A stretch of 64,000 nucleotides of DNA from Dicaeum eximium (lineage: Eukaryota; Chordata; Aves; Passeriformes; Dicaeidae): positions 1-64,000 of the forward strand of contig VWZP01008117.1 in NCBI GenBank assembly GCA_013396995.1, written 5' to 3'. Every line of letters starts with the position of its first letter. Position 1 is the stretch's first letter. The notes beneath the pieces are model-generated. The model saw nothing but the letters and a program-made list of their open reading frames with translations, was not told where the DNA came from and did no database searches. The translations under genes and the position numbers were made by a program. Shown here in pieces: positions 1-14,575 of the stretch.

Positions 1-1524
1 AATTTTTATACTTAAATATTTTTGAAAGCTTGAAAAAGAATTCTAGTGTCGTGTAGAAGCAAAGACTAAAGGGATGCCTTATTTTTTTCTACAAGTAACT
101 GAAAGGAGACTATAATGAGGTGAGAGTTAGCCTCAACTCCCAATTATCAAGGGATAAGATCAAAGAAAATGGCCTCAAATTTCACTAGGGAAGGTTTAGT
201 TTGTATATTAGGAAAGCCTTCTTCACCAAAATGGTTTTCAAGCATTGGAATAGTCTGCCCAAAGAATACCTCTCAGTCTATGTCTGTCTTTTCAGATGAG
301 AAAATCTAGTATTAAAAACATGACTGATTGCTGTAGCTAATGACAGCTGACAGTTCATGGATTTTGGTATTCATGTGCTCTTACCTTGCAAAATAAATGT
401 CACAGAAAAACACTGATCATTTTTAAAAATAAAGATTTTTTTAAGAATAAGAATAGAACTTTGATATACAAAAGATTTTTGTCGTACAGAAAAATATCAC
501 CTTACTTTTAGAATAAATTGATAATGTGGACTTTTCAAGTTTTTTCCTTCCTCCTTTTTTTTTATCTGGTCTTGATAGTTTGGGGGTTTTTTGTTCTTAA
601 TGACATATGACATTAAATTATCTTAGAAGTTGGCAGATGTCTATGTGTAATGTCTTCACAAAATACTAATTTCTTGTGATAACTCACTCTTTATGAGTTC
701 CTCTATTTCTCAGTAGTTGACACAGATAATAGTATGGTGAAGGAACATCATGTAGTTGCCTGTGTAATTCATATCACAAAGTACTTTGAAGAGTGTTTTG
801 TCACAAATGTAGTAAGAGTGGTTTTGAAGAACTGGATTAATTCATGGGAAGTGATAATATGGGATTTGGCACTGTGTTGGGTACAGCATTGATTGAGGAG
901 TGACATATACACATTTCTTATTGCATTAGTTTGCCTGAAGAGATATTTTGCAGCCTGAGATTTCATGTATTTTTTTTTTCCATTCCCCTTTTCATAATTC
1001 TGTCTGCTACCCAACTACCATCAACTTGGCTGATGTGTCAGGAAATTTCATTCATACTTTTGAGAATTCTCTGCAATCTGTATGATGAGGAGAACAGTTT
1101 AAAGTGTTTACTAAACTCTGTATGGTTTATTTTTTAACTCAAGCACTTATGCTCTGTTTGCTCCAATTTCTTATCCAATGCAATGTTTATGGAATTTTCT
1201 GGAGATAAAATACTTAAAATAGAAAGTACAGTAATGCTTAATAACCATAGAATTATTTAGGTCATCTGCTTTCAGGTAGGATCAAAGCTGCCGTGGCTAT
1301 TTTCCTACAAGCATAACATCATTTAACTGAATAACTAATCACTGTTTAGGTGAAAAGACCAATTTTCAAGAGCTTTCAGGGTTAGGGCTTAAACTGTCAC
1401 AGGTTGGGAAGCATCTCAGATACCCTGATTAAGTCACCAACAAAAACTGTCCTTCTCCCCAGATTAAAACACAAATCCATGGTCCTGCAACTAACTCATC
1501 AGGCCATATAGACACTGGTCTTGA
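1..1524. other. AT-rich unique DNA, no gene seen
   Basis: No coding region, RNA gene or repeat was recognised here. Open frames are short, lack coding character and have no splice context. The composition is typical of avian intergenic or intronic DNA. Confidence 0.6.
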
Positions 1525-1690
1525 GATCACAGAATCACAGAATCACAAGGTTGAAAGAGACCTTCAAGACCATAGAGTCCAATTTTGTCAGCAATTTTGT
1601 CCTTTATACATCTGGTCAGCCATTACAGTTAATACAGTCACTTTAAAATTAGTCTTGAATTCTTCTAACAGGAATGCTGATGCAGCAAGG
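1525..1690 (-). mobile_element. CR1 LINE 3'-end fragment (old)
   Basis: The tandem AGAATCAC units followed by a GTTGAAAGAGACCTTCAAG-like stretch and GAGTCCAA are the reverse complement of the conserved 3' end of chicken-repeat-1 (CR1) LINEs. The first 60 bases match the family well and the remainder is diverged, so the left-hand end of the feature (the CR1 3' tail) is more certain than the right-hand end. CR1 is a non-LTR retrotransposon of birds and reptiles and its copies are normally 5'-truncated, as here. There is no coding potential. Confidence 0.8.
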
Positions 1691-2873
1691 AGACTCTCTT
1701 TGTCTCTCTATTGAATATTTTGTCAGTTTCGAATGTTTTGAGTTCTGTGGTGCCACAGATATATTACTGGCCTTTTTATTGTCCTTGATGTCCTTGATTT
1801 ATTCAGATAGTAAATGTCAGAATTAATGAATGTAAAATAATATTGATGTTTCTAAAATAGGAGAAGTTCCAGTAACTGTATTAGATTGTGCTCTTAATGG
1901 GCAATAATGTTAAAAACAAGTAAAAGGTAAACTTATTAGAGAAATTCAGTTTAATCGAAGTTCAATAGCTGCTAGAAATAATTATACCGTTTCTTACTCC
2001 AAGAGTGCATAAGTTAGCTTAGCTACTTAATTCCTTATAAACTTGAATTTCATGTACCCTTTTCAGCTCTCCTCCCATAGAATTCAAGGTTCCTCACAAA
2101 CAGCAAAAAGTTTCAAAATGTGGCTCACATTCATTTTAAGACACAGAGGTGAAATGCAAACTGGAAATGTTACACTGGTAATTCTCTCAATTGAAATAAA
2201 TTTTCAAATTTTGTGTTTCTGTTATAAATAATATTTTATCACATTTCATTGAATATGTTTTCTTTTGCCCTGAGTTAAATATATGGAATATTAAAAATAT
2301 CATTAATGAAAAAAAAAAGTTGGGGGGAAATTTTATGCCCACAAAAGAAAAGAATCATCATTCATTAAATAAGATGGAAAGGAAAATGTGCCATTACTTC
2401 CAGTATTGGACCCAAGAACAAAATAATTTATTTAAAGCAGAATCTCTGTAGGCAAAAAAACCCAACCAACCAAATCAGCTATAACAGTGATAAGTAGGTT
2501 CTACTCAATGGAAAGGAATAAGAATTGAGAAGACATCTCTCTTAATACTTTTCTTGAAAGTGGTCATTAGGCGTCATGATAAGAATGCTTTTGACGAAAT
2601 AGCACAGACTAGTACATAACAGGGTTCCAGAATGTGTATCCTGAGTATTTTCATTTTTTTCAGTTAGAAGTTGTTTAGAATGTCTGTATTTTTTAATTTT
2701 AAATGTTATCTTTAGGGTACATTTCTTTTTCTTTCCCTCTTGGACAAGAGCTCACTGTTCTTGACTGACATAACAGCCTATGCTATGAATTCCAGCAAAG
2801 CAGACACAGATGTGTTTTAACTGCAACACATTGTCACTGCAGCATTCTTCATGCCTTTGCAAAACAGGTTTAA

Positions 2874-2929
2874 TAGAAACTAAGAAACTAAGTAAAATAC
2901 GTAGAAACTAAGAAACTAAGTAAAAGACG
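2874..2929. repeat. 28-bp tandem duplication
   Basis: Two adjacent 28-bp copies (2874-2901 and 2902-2929) differ at one position (T versus G near the end). Each copy contains an inner repeat of GAAACTAA. It looks like a recent local duplication. Confidence 0.9.
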
Positions 2930-5864
2930 TATCACTCAACTTGCAATTGGAAACACAGGTGATGTCAATGAAAACATGTCCTCTATTACATCAGATGAAA
3001 GATGTGGCACATTAAAGACAAAACCCAGAACTATGTGGCTAATGTTTGAATTTAAATCTATATATCGCAGATCAATTCATATAATCTTTGGGATAGATTT
3101 CAGTCATAAGCTCTTGGTTAAAGTTAAAATTGGATTATTGTTTTGGTTAAAAAAAAATCCATGTATTTAAATGTGTAAGTGACCCTGCACAGCATTCATA
3201 TAATTACACTACATTCAACAGCTGTATTCTTTGACAACAACTCTATTTTATGGTAGCAAAAACATTTACCTTGAAATAACTTTTTTGGAAGTTTTGATTT
3301 TAAGTGAAAACAAAAACCAAAATAATCTTTAAGTGCTGCCCTACTGGATTTTCAGACAATTTTGGTATAATGTATGCAGAAAGAATTTTTCACTTTTTAA
3401 AAAAAATTCAGTTCATAGTTTCTCTCTAATATTTATTTCATGTTACTATTTTATCGGAATGCTCTCATCCTGTGAGATAGTAGTTTTGAAATCCTTTGTG
3501 CGTTCATAGCTGCAGGGTGCAATTATAGGTACAGGCAGAGGAATAAAGCCATCTGAGATAAACTGGAAAGCATTTACCTTACTTTCAAAAAGAATATGCA
3601 AGCTGACTTGGTCAATTCTTAGCTTATGTGGAATTTTATAACTAGAACTTTCAGAAAACATAAGCTATGTTTTATTATCTAAAGTTTAGATAGATTGCAG
3701 AGTAAATTTGTGAATCATGGGATCTGAAACCTTCTGTGGGAGCATATGATTTTTAAAAGTACTTGCTGGGAAAGAGCTCTCCAGAACAGTTTACCTGCTG
3801 GAGAAATAGGGACATGAACATGTAGCTCTATATAAGATGCTCACTAAGCTGAAGAATGTGAGAACAAAAACTCCTATTTTGCTTGAAACTGAAAAAGCCA
3901 TGCTTAAGAGAGAACCCTAAGTGTTTTAAAGCAGCTCTCTCTTACTTATTTACTTTGAATTTATGCTAAAACTTCCAAGAGTCTCTGTTCTAATCAATAT
4001 GAATATATTTCTAGGTTATCAGCAAAAGTATTTGTTGCCCAGCTGGATGATATATCACTTAATTATTTAATGCTTAGATCTGTAATGAGGAAGCGAGACG
4101 GTAGGATTTAAATACACTATCCTGCCATTTTCATGATGTGTTTCTAAAACTGTATTGTGTAGCACACATATAGGACCTGCGGAACTTGTGTTGTCTAGAG
4201 AATCACAGTTATTATTGGTCAGTCTTTAGATGGCTCAAATTCAGTGAGTTTCATAAAAGAAAATGCTTAATATCTTCTATCTGTTGGAAAAAACCTAATA
4301 CACTGGAAAACACCTAAAACATCTAATACATATCATCAAACAATACAGATGAAAACAGCAGCTTAAATTAACCCTACATATCAGTGAAAAGCTTAGTCTT
4401 TAAGATTTGGGTTAAGAAAATTCTATTCTTTAAAGTACAGGGTAGTACCTTGTTAAGGCAAGAGAAAGTTTTTAGTCATTCTTAGGTTCAGCTGAAGGAT
4501 GAACTTCAAATAAAAACACCAAAACCAAGAAAATAATAAATATGAAGTTTTCACATTGCATTACATATTACATTAGAACATACTGTGGGCTCTGTTCTAG
4601 ATGTTTTTCAATACCAAAAGCATGAGAAACTCTTGCCAGCTAAGCATAATCCTCATAAGCAGGATGCAGATGCATAACATATCCATCAAATAACATAATC
4701 TTTAAAAGAGTCTTTTTCGGTAGAGGATCACCTTTTGCTTGCCTTTGAGAAACACACCATGCTAATCACTCAGTTTTGCCACTGGAGACTTTTTGTAATT
4801 AATTATTATCCCTGTTCTCTATTTAACCTAAATGAGTTTAATTTCTTCCATTTCTAGATTGCATACCTTTATCTATAGTTCCACCATATTATGATACAGA
4901 ACATTGACTGTTTAGGAGGTAATGTCATAGCCTTGATAATACAAAGGTGTTGCTGGAATATGTCAGGTTATCTTGTTTAAATGGATAGAAATATTTTTTT
5001 CAGAGCTGGCATCTCTCAAGAGATAAGAAGAAATTAATGAAAAGTAATGTCTTCCACAGATGACAAAATCCCCAGTAGCACATACCCCATCAGTGTCTGT
5101 CAGCTTATTCCCAGAAATACTTCAAATGATCTTGAGTGTCTTTCCAAAACTGCAAGATAATTCACAAAGGCTTATTGTAAAAGAGAGGTAGCATGTTGAT
5201 TGCAGAGATGCGTGATTCTAACATAGTCTGATTAACTGCTCTAAGGACACTTCTGCATGAGAAGTCCATACTGAGTATCCAATAAATTCATATTCTAGCT
5301 TATTGTGTAGTAGCTCCCACAGGCAGACAAGCTGTCAGTGTCAACTGATTTACTCAGTATAGAGTTTTTTTGGTATATATGTTAGCCCAAAAGGGCTTAT
5401 TTTGCTTGTGGCTTTTGTGGGTGGGTGCAATTGTTGTTGTATGACTTTTTTTGTTGTTGTTATTTTTCTTTTTTGGTCTGGTCTGTTTTTTTACATTAGG
5501 AGTCTTTTCACTCAAATTCATTGGAATTATAACAAGACTAGATTTTTTTTTTACTGTGTTTGATGTTAGTCTTATGAGATAGTAAGAGCTGATCAAATGT
5601 GTCATAACAAACCATTTGTACTACTCTCAGGGAAACTTGACACAAATTATATAAGTCTCCCTGTGGCACTAAACAGCATTTTACATGGTTGAAATATTGC
5701 AGATGGTGCTCAAGAAGGAGGGGGAAAAAGCCTAAATAAATTGTATAATATTACAAATGAAGAAAAATGCACGTTGATGATGTTTCTTCTCTTATTTTTG
5801 TCTGTTTAGACCAACATCAACAAAGCTATACTAAGTGACTACTTTATGTGTATTCTTTAAAAAA

Positions 5865-5894
5865 GTGACTTATAAAGTGACTTATAAAGTGACT
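5865..5894. repeat. 12-bp tandem repeat, 2.5 copies
   Basis: The unit GTGACTTATAAA occurs twice and is followed by a third GTGACT. It is a short perfect array in AT-rich DNA. Confidence 0.9.
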
Positions 5895-8430
5895 AAGAAA
5901 AGGAAAATAACATTATGCATCAACTTGACAGAAAAGAAATGGAAAGAAAACTGCAATATATTAAAATAAATGTTTCAAATGTAATTTGGGGCTCTTTGTT
6001 ATCAATATTAAGAAGCAAAAAGGAGCTTGAAGTACATAGATTGCAAAGAGAAAAGTGTCAAGCATTTGAAAAGCTAAGTCTTAAAGAATGAAATTTGAAG
6101 AATGACTTGATTTAATTATTAGTGGTATGTTCTTTCTGAATTCCATCATGGACTTGAGTAAATATATTTTACTTTTATTAGTTTTACTGTGTTTTTACTG
6201 TTTTCACACATCATAACACTGTCATGCCATATATATTTTCCCTCTGACTTTACCTGCAGAATTCCCTCTTTTCCTTAGCAGGCAAAATGTACCATCAACT
6301 CCAAGGCCGCTGATAGTGCTACTCCCATTAATCAACTACTAAGGAACTCCTATGGGAATGCATTCCAATTCAAGTCCAAAAAGCTCTAATTAAAAGTCCC
6401 CTCCAGGACACCTGAGCACCCTTGAGGTGATTGCTACAGTGTGTTAACCTCCTGCATCTCCTCACCCATCAGGCCGAGCGTTATTTTGGCATTCAGTGTG
6501 TTTAGTGGCTTCTTTAGCTAAAGTTATAAAATTTGCTGTGATTGGTATGACTTGAATTGTCCCCTGTGTGTCCTACTTATTATTATTTTCTTAGCTATAT
6601 GCTTACTGTTGTATAAATATGCTATTTTATTTTCTCAGCTTCTCTACAGCTGAAGTAGTAAAAATGCTCTTCGCATTCTGCTTACTTGGTTATTAATATG
6701 GAAATGACAAAAATGTTTCAACTACATGCATCTCATATAGAGAGCTGTCAAAAATACAGTCTTTTTGTTTATGAATTTTCATATCCTACCTTATTCCTAC
6801 AGTTTTGCTTTCATAGTGTAAAGAAATTTCTTCTGAGTTTGTTGATGCTTAGGAAAGTTTTCTTTCAATTTGAGGTTAAGTTTTTTAATATTTCATGGCA
6901 ACAACTGATTGAACTGCTCAGAATAGTGTGATACTGATAACCATTTTAACAAGTTATGTGCAATTGTAGTTTAAATCTAATGATAATACCCAGGCAAGTA
7001 CAATCTCTCTAGTTGGACCTTCAAGGCTTTTTTTCCTACTTTTCTCTTTCAACTGAATTCTGTTCTCTCTTGTGGTGAACATTAATCTTATTCAGCACTG
7101 TCCCATCTCTACTAGGTCTACCCTGAATACCTGCTGTATTCATGTTTTACTGTTCTATAACACAGCTGTTTGTTTAGAGTTCTTTCTGCAAACTTTCATT
7201 GACATAATATAATTAGCATAATAAAGTATAGCATTATATCTAGTAATCTAGTGCACTGTGGTGTGTCATGGTGCAGTACAGCATAGCCTGATATAATATA
7301 ATGTAACATTGCAAATTCAATCATCTGAATTTTTTAAGCATTGGCTGAAAGTTATACTGGGCTATGTTGCCTTCTGTCTAAAGGACAAACTTAAAAAAAT
7401 TCTTCACACTTAAAAAAAGTTGTTATTATTCTGTTTCTTAGATATGCAAAATAGAGTGATTGCACCAGCATTACAAAGCTTCATCCAATAATGATTACCC
7501 AAGGAAGAAAAAAAAATTATCCTAATACATTATAAAACAGTTATTGTTATGTTACACCATGAAATTTCTGAAGCAATGAAATTCCTGCAGCAGAGAAAAA
7601 CATGGAATGATCTGGTACTTATCCACAGAAACCTGAATTACCAAAACCAATGTATAAATCTACAACTAATAGATGTCTTTCATGTTGCCTTTGATCTTGT
7701 TTGCTTTTGCTGTTCTTACCACCCAAAATTAGGATCAGAAAGCTGGTCTGATAAGATCCTCATCACTAAGTCATGCTGCTTTCATTGATTCAGGTTTTCA
7801 CTTGAAAGACAGATTTCTTAGGTGGATAATGTTGGGTTTATTTCAGTGTCACAGTAAACTGTACTCTGTTCCAATGAACAGTCACCAATATTTCTTCAAA
7901 ATCCTCTTCCCTGTGTTTTAATTCTTTGTGACATCACTCTCCAAAGCAACCATCCTGCATGTTCCTGCCAATGCTTGTAAATTGTTACTAAAATTGATAA
8001 CAATCCAGCTCCATAAATGCCTGCAATGCTTCTCCACAAGACACTAAATAAATCTTCAACTATAAATACAGTCTTTGTAAGAGGTTTATTAATAGTTCTT
8101 CAAAAAGTCTATTTCCTTTTGTGTATTGGAAATGATCTCTTTTTCATATAACAAAAAATTGGTGCTTTTCCACCTTTTTATATTAGCTTTGCTTTCCTGA
8201 TAGGAAATAGAACATTGAAAGGTTTTTGCTTGAAAAAGAGAAATATTGTATAATTTCTCTCTGAAGACATATTTCTAGATAATTTTTGAAGAGGACTCCT
8301 GATTTTCTGTCTTTCATTTGCATTTAAAGATCTTTTTTAGAATTAGGCAAATAAATTTTAAAAATAAATTAAAAGAATGTATGGTTTAAACTGTAATCCT
8401 AGATAACTGAGAGGATACATACTCACAATC

Positions 8431-8447
8431 TTTTTTTTTTTTTTTTT
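8431..8447. repeat. Poly(T) run, 17 bases
   Basis: A homopolymer of 17 T. It may be the reverse-strand tail of a retroposed sequence, but no element body was recognised next to it. Confidence 0.85.
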
Positions 8448-11400
8448 CCTCAATGTACTTAACTTTTTCAAAGAATAAGTAAACTTTCTAATAAACCTAT
8501 GATTGGCTGTACTGTATGTTTGTCAATTCAGGGATATGATCTCTTTTTGTTATTGTCCTTTAAGTATTTATGTCAACATAGTGCAATTTTAAAGAAATAC
8601 ATTTTAATCCTATTCAATGACTGAAATTCTTAAATGAGATAGCTAATAATGCATGCTGTGAAATAATTCAAAAGGGTAATACCTGAGGACTCATCAAAAT
8701 ACAGGAAATAAATTCAGAGATCTTCTATTTTTCAAGTAGGAATACAGAATACAGTAATTGCTTTAGCCCTTACGAATTCTGTATAAAATAATGGTGCAAA
8801 AGTTAAATAATTTTGTGTGATTTCATGTAGTATTAAATGTGAAACATAGAGTATTAAATTTGAAGCAGAATTCCATGCTCTTTCTCCCAAAAATGTAAAA
8901 CTATGTGTTTTTAAGATATGGTTGACAAACAAGCTTTGAGTTTACCCTTTGAGAATATCACATGATTCTGCATTAAACCCAGTGGAGAGAGCTGTGTTTC
9001 ACAGCAGTCCCAGATAAGCCTGTGGCTTTGTAAATCTTTCACATAGTTTATTATAAATGCTTAATAGCCTCTGGATAAGCCCTGACTTAACTTATTTGGC
9101 TGCATGTTTTTGTTTACCACATTTTTATGTGCAGAGATCAGTAAGCTTTATTTTGTACTGTAAATAAACATTATAATCAGGTATAATCACCAGAAGCAAA
9201 ATGTTAGTAATGTTTGCTTTATTGGGAGATATGTTGTAGAAGTTATTTTGTTTAAAACTCTTTTTTATAAAGCTATTTTTGTTTCTCTTTGGTCATTTGC
9301 CTCAGTAGAAAATATGAAACTGCTTTTTTTTCTTTTTTTCTAAAGAAGCTTCAGGAATTCATTTATTTTTACAAGACTCTCCAGAGGGATAGAATATTTT
9401 CAACTATTCTTCAAAGAAAAACTAGTATGAAAATCTAGTGTGTCTTAAAAATGACAGATAAACATTGTTGACTTCATTCTGTTGCATTGAATAATGAAAT
9501 AAATAATACATTTCTCAAAATATAACTCTATACTACAAATATCCTTTAGCAGAGGAACAAACATTTCTATTTCATGCACAAAATCTTCATGTAGACTGCA
9601 AATTCGTTTAAGGTATATGATAAGTACAGCACTTCATAGGCCACTGCAAACTATTTTCTGAGTTTTCTTCAGAGAAGAATCACTGCATAAATTCATAGTA
9701 CAAATCAGCATTTGGTCCTTTGTACTACTGTTCTCCAAAAGAACAATAATGTACAGTGCAGGCCCAGAAACCAGAGTGAGCATATCCTCCCAGAAAATAC
9801 AATTCTAGTGAAGTTATGACTTGTTGGCTGAAGTACAAAAGTGAAGATTGCTTCAAGTCTGTCAAATATTGTCTGTCTTTCTGCACTCCTTTCTACTTGC
9901 TTTCCACGAAAGGTTTGATTTTTCAATTATTTGCTCACTCTCAGAACTATAATTTTTGGGTTACGTGCATCTCAGAAAAATGTCATTCCAACAATTATTA
10001 GTTAGCCTTTGGTAAGAAGTGTTTTATTGACTGCCTGGAAGTTGAGCAATGGCCATGGAAATGGGACATGTCTATTATGTCCTGGATTAGTTTGCAGTGC
10101 AGAAGCATCTGGTGCATCCTCATTAGCACAATAATAATTATATTTCTAACACCTTAGCCAGTACTAGAATATTAATGTTGATTCAAGGAACTAAAAAGGA
10201 CAAATTACACTTCTTCTTTTTCCCCCCAGTGAAAAATGACAATATCCACTGTCCTGAAAATCAGGAATATAAAGCCTTTCATTTTTAAAAACCCACACAT
10301 TATATTTGTGAAGTTAAATAACTGATGTGGGACTAAAAGAAACTTCTCTTTTGGACTGCTTTAATTCTTTCTTATATATATTCTGCAGGTATTTTTTAAA
10401 ATATGGCAGTTCATTAAAATTAAAGATCATGACTCTGATAAGCTCATGGCATTTTGTTCATACAAAGTTAGTACTTTGATATATTTTTATATATTCTTTG
10501 ATATACTTTCTCTCTGATTTTTATTTTTCCCAAAGAGGTCATGGAATGATGCAAATAAGCTACATGTGAATCATGTAACTTTTGAATTTGTGTATAAAAC
10601 TCTATTTTTATAAGCTTATATTCTGTGAAATGTAACATTTTTCTTGGTTTTTTGTCTCCAGACAGTTTTCTGAATTGTAGACAAAATATGACAGCATAGT
10701 GGCAATTAACAGTGAATAAACTTCTCCTTTTTTTGACCTGCCCTAGGTCTCTGTGCAGTGCAGCATTTCCCTACACGGACTTAGAAGCTTAATAGGTGTT
10801 AACAGCAGTGTCTTCTCTCTGCTCTCATTTGGACTCTGTAAACATCCCCAAAAGGGCATAATGTAAACAGGTGCTCCTAATGTAAAAAGGTGTTTCTTTT
10901 CTGGGCAGTAAAACACATCTAGCAGGACCTCTTATGACTTACAGAGGACAAACTGTGATTTCAGTCACTAAGGTCGTCTCTCGGAGAGATTTTTTTTTGA
11001 GGAATTGACCAAGGTTGGTTCTCTGAGTTGACATCTTGTACAGTATACAAACATAAATCAAGAGTAGCTTTTATCTGCCTCATATTCATGATAAAAAGCT
11101 TTACTTTTGACCTTCACAAGACACATGTGTTCTAACCAAATTCCATAGTATAAAAGTCACCTTTAAAGAAAGAAAGGGGACAAACAGAATAACAAGAATT
11201 TGTTTAACTGTGTATCCTACAGGGAGGCCACTCATCATGATGTTTATTTTTATAAACAAAGTGCTTTGGCAATAAAAGTTTATTTTCATATTAGTAAAAA
11301 CATGGAAAATGAACTTTGAAATTAATTAACTGTTTATTTATGCATTTTTCTATTCTAGAATTAGCCTGCAGGCTAACAAAATGTTAGCTTGCCTAAAGGA

Positions 11401-12956
11401 TGTTCATTTAAATTAATAGTGAAAATTTTTCTGACAGACAGTAATTTGCTTATTTACAGCTTCCATATTAAATTTTCAAATATAGTAGATACAAATTAAT
11501 AACCTTCAGCTGAAGAGCCCTTGTTCCCTTTTGATTATTCCAGTTACAGAGAGATGAAACTTCCTTTTTCTTTTTCTGTTTCCAATACTCATCTTGTGAC
11601 ACCCCATCCTGTTTTCTTCTTTTCACATAATGTTCAGATACGTTGTTATAAAGAGGAAATAATTAGTTGGAGGCCAAGTGTATATATAATTCTGAATTAC
11701 TTAGTTGTGGATTGAAACTATTGTACACTGGATTCCCTTTATCTTCTTCCCAAGAGTGATTGTTTTCATGCAACTTTCATTTCATACCACAGGCAAAAAG
11801 CAAAAGCAGGTGATTGGGTATTGCAAACATCTAAAAGCTCACACAAACATGAAAAGGGCTCATAGATACTGTTACTATGAAAGCTGTAATTTTTGGATGT
11901 CATTTTGGTTTTCAAATTTTAATGTAATCATTTTTATGTTATCCATGCTTTTTATAATTTTCTAAATTAAATTACTGCATCTATCATACCTGGGGTATTT
12001 GTTCAAGAATTGGCCTGCCCACATACTGCTCTTTCTTAGAGGAAACGTGAAATCAGTGCTTTTGTAGTCCTCACTATCTCCTGATCCTTCTGAAATACAA
12101 TTGCTCAGTTAAAACCCTACCCCTTAATAAATTAAAATTCTTACAAATAGCTGAAGTCGTCCCATTGGCGTACACACATGGCCAGGCAAAACAAAAGACA
12201 GGAAAGTTGTACATTTGTAACACGCACCACAAGCTGAGTAAGGGATGTAGCAGCAGTAACAGGGAAATGGTGAAAGGATGTACCACAACTGTGAGGATTC
12301 AAGGAAGAAGTTGCTACATTTGGTGACATTGCCTTTTCAGTACTATTTTTATTTTTACAGCTATTTACACAAAATACATTCATCCATGCAAATGTCATGG
12401 AATCTACCAGGTACTTTTAATGAACCTCAGTTAACTCTTAAATTTAACACAATCACTGAACACATGGCTGAACTTACTGACTGTGTTTGTATATAGTACA
12501 ATCCATGTTTGTCTAGCAAGTAATTTTGGAAAGTAATACCATCAAAATTTCTTCCCAGGGCAACAGAAGTGCTTCATTCCAATCCCATTAAAAGTGATAC
12601 AAGATGCAGTAATTAATTTTGTTGTACTTTTTTATTAATGTAAAACATATTATTAGAGATAATATTAAATCCTTTTTAAAATCTAGTAAAATAAAAAGAA
12701 TCCATAAATGGTGAATTAGTTGGTCTGGGGAAGCCAATGGAGTTAGTGACCCTTAGAACACAGGAGAACAGCAAAGATATTTGGTATTTATTTTCCTACA
12801 AAATACCTTGAGGATGTGCTGAGTTTTAGAGTTTAGCTATTGAGTTTAGTATTGAGAAAACTGAGTTTAGTATTGAGTAAAAACATTATTTGATAATATT
12901 TTATCCAATACCTTGAAAGTATATATTTTCTTCATTTAAAAAAAAAGAAATTACCA

Positions 12957-13120
12957 AAGAATGATAGAATAGGTTGACTGGAAAGGACCTGAAAGGTCAT
13001 CCAACTCCCCCCTATAGCAGGGATCTTTCCACTGAACAGGCTTACCCACAGCCCCATCCAGACTGGCCTTTTCCATCTCCATCCTATCACTACAACACCT
13101 TATAGAAAGTCCCTCTTATG
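12957..13120 (-). mobile_element. CR1 LINE 3'-end fragment
   Basis: GAATGATAGAATAGG, then GGAAAGGACCT and GGTCATCCAACTCC, with CCCCATCCAGACTGGCCTT further on, give the reverse complement of the CR1 3' region in the expected order. It is a 5'-truncated, minus-strand copy. The right boundary is approximate because similarity fades after about 13120. Confidence 0.85.
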
Positions 13121-14273
13121 GGTCTTACACAACATAACAGTGAAGTGTTAAGGAACACTGTAGTGAGAAGCTAAATTTTTCCCACGTGTTCTAATCTGCT
13201 ATAGGGAAAAAAACCAAAATCTTGAGTTCTGCCCACATCAGCTGTATGCAAGAGTACCTACTTCAGTCTTGATCTAAATTTTCTTATCAGTCACACCATT
13301 TTGTATGTTCCTTTACTCCTAAAATTTATAATTTTATGGGAAAAATTTACTACATTATTTATAAAAAACATATATATATAGTGGAATGATACTGTGTCTT
13401 CCTGTGTTTATGGGAATGTAGTACATTTTATTTGTGTTTTGGGTACCTGACCTGAAACTTTTGGTATGTGATTTTAAGAACTCTTGGACCTTCACATGGC
13501 AAATAGAAAAGTCCATCCCCTTAATTTTTGATTTTGTCTCAACGTCTCTATTGATTGCAGTAAAGATCAAGAGCTGTTTTACTGGAAAAGAAATATACAG
13601 CAAAAAAAAAATCCCAATCTCCATATTTTATGCTAGATTTCTCAAATTAATAAATATTAAATTATTAAATATTTTTACTTCCTTAAATATTTAGTTCATT
13701 AACTGACTTTTCCTCCAGTTACACAAATGTAATCTGGTGTCTCATAATGATGTGAAGATCAAAATAAATATTTAAATTATCATTTCAATTGAAGCACGAA
13801 AACAGGCAGTTTAACTAATTTCATTGTCTTTTCTTTAAATAGTTGTGTACATATTGTTTCCAATGTTATGCAAAAAAAGTAAAAATTATCCCTATCTTAA
13901 GAATGTAAGAACAAAAGATTATTTTGTGCTACTAAGGGATTACTCTTTATACACACTTCAGACAATTTTGTGGTAGGATTACCTCCCAGAAAAAAAAAAA
14001 AAATTGATTTCAGCATTCCATACATAATTCATATGAGTTAAATTTCTAGGTCTATACAACCAGTTTAAAGTAGGTTTTCTCTGCTGCGCTCCATCTATTG
14101 TATCAATCAGGTGGAAGGGCATGAAACTGACAGATTTGCTTGCAGGAAGTTTTCCCTTCTTTTTTAATCACCTTATCTTTTTCTCTATTTGTTCAAAATA
14201 TTTGTTCAAAAATTACTTTTCTCATAAAGGATTCTGCCTTTTATTTTAATATTCAGCTGTTCATTTCAGTAGG

Positions 14274-14575
14274 ATTTGGGGGGAATTTTTGGGGGTATTT
14301 GGAGTTTTTGGGGTTTTTTGTTTGAGTTTTTTGTTGGTTTTGTTTGGTTGGTTGGTTTTCGTTTGGTTTTTTGTTTAGGTTTTTTCCTATATATTGGGGT
14401 TTTTTGTTTGGTTAGTTTTTTTTTAAATTACTATCAAGGAAAATGATTGGTTTTGCTGCTGACATTTTTTTGCATGCTCATAAATTTCTGACTACATCTA
14501 AATCAATACTGAAAAAAAAACAAACCAAAAAAAACCAAAAAAACAAAACCCAAAAATGAACTACAACCAAACAAC
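14274..14575. repeat. G/T-rich tract facing an A/C-rich tract
   Basis: 14274-14426 is almost entirely G and T, with TTGGTTGG and TTTTTGG motifs. About 85 bp later, 14511-14575 is almost entirely A and C, with AACCAAAA motifs. The two are imperfectly complementary, so the single strand could fold back. Confidence 0.6.

Larger units (their letters stand above)
1691..12956. other. Long AT-rich gene-free stretch
   Basis: I see no convincing gene in these roughly 11 kb. There are scattered open frames of 60-86 codons without splice signals or recognisable protein sequence. Small structures inside it (a 28-bp tandem duplication at 2874-2929, a 12-bp tandem repeat at 5865-5894, a T17 run at 8431-8447) are listed separately. 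Around 6250-6500 the DNA is somewhat less AT-rich and not obviously repetitive, but nothing in it could be identified. Confidence 0.55.

Noticed and set aside
6250..6500. Less AT-rich block that might be a conserved noncoding element
   Set aside because: Nothing in the sequence itself supports a function; only cross-species comparison could.
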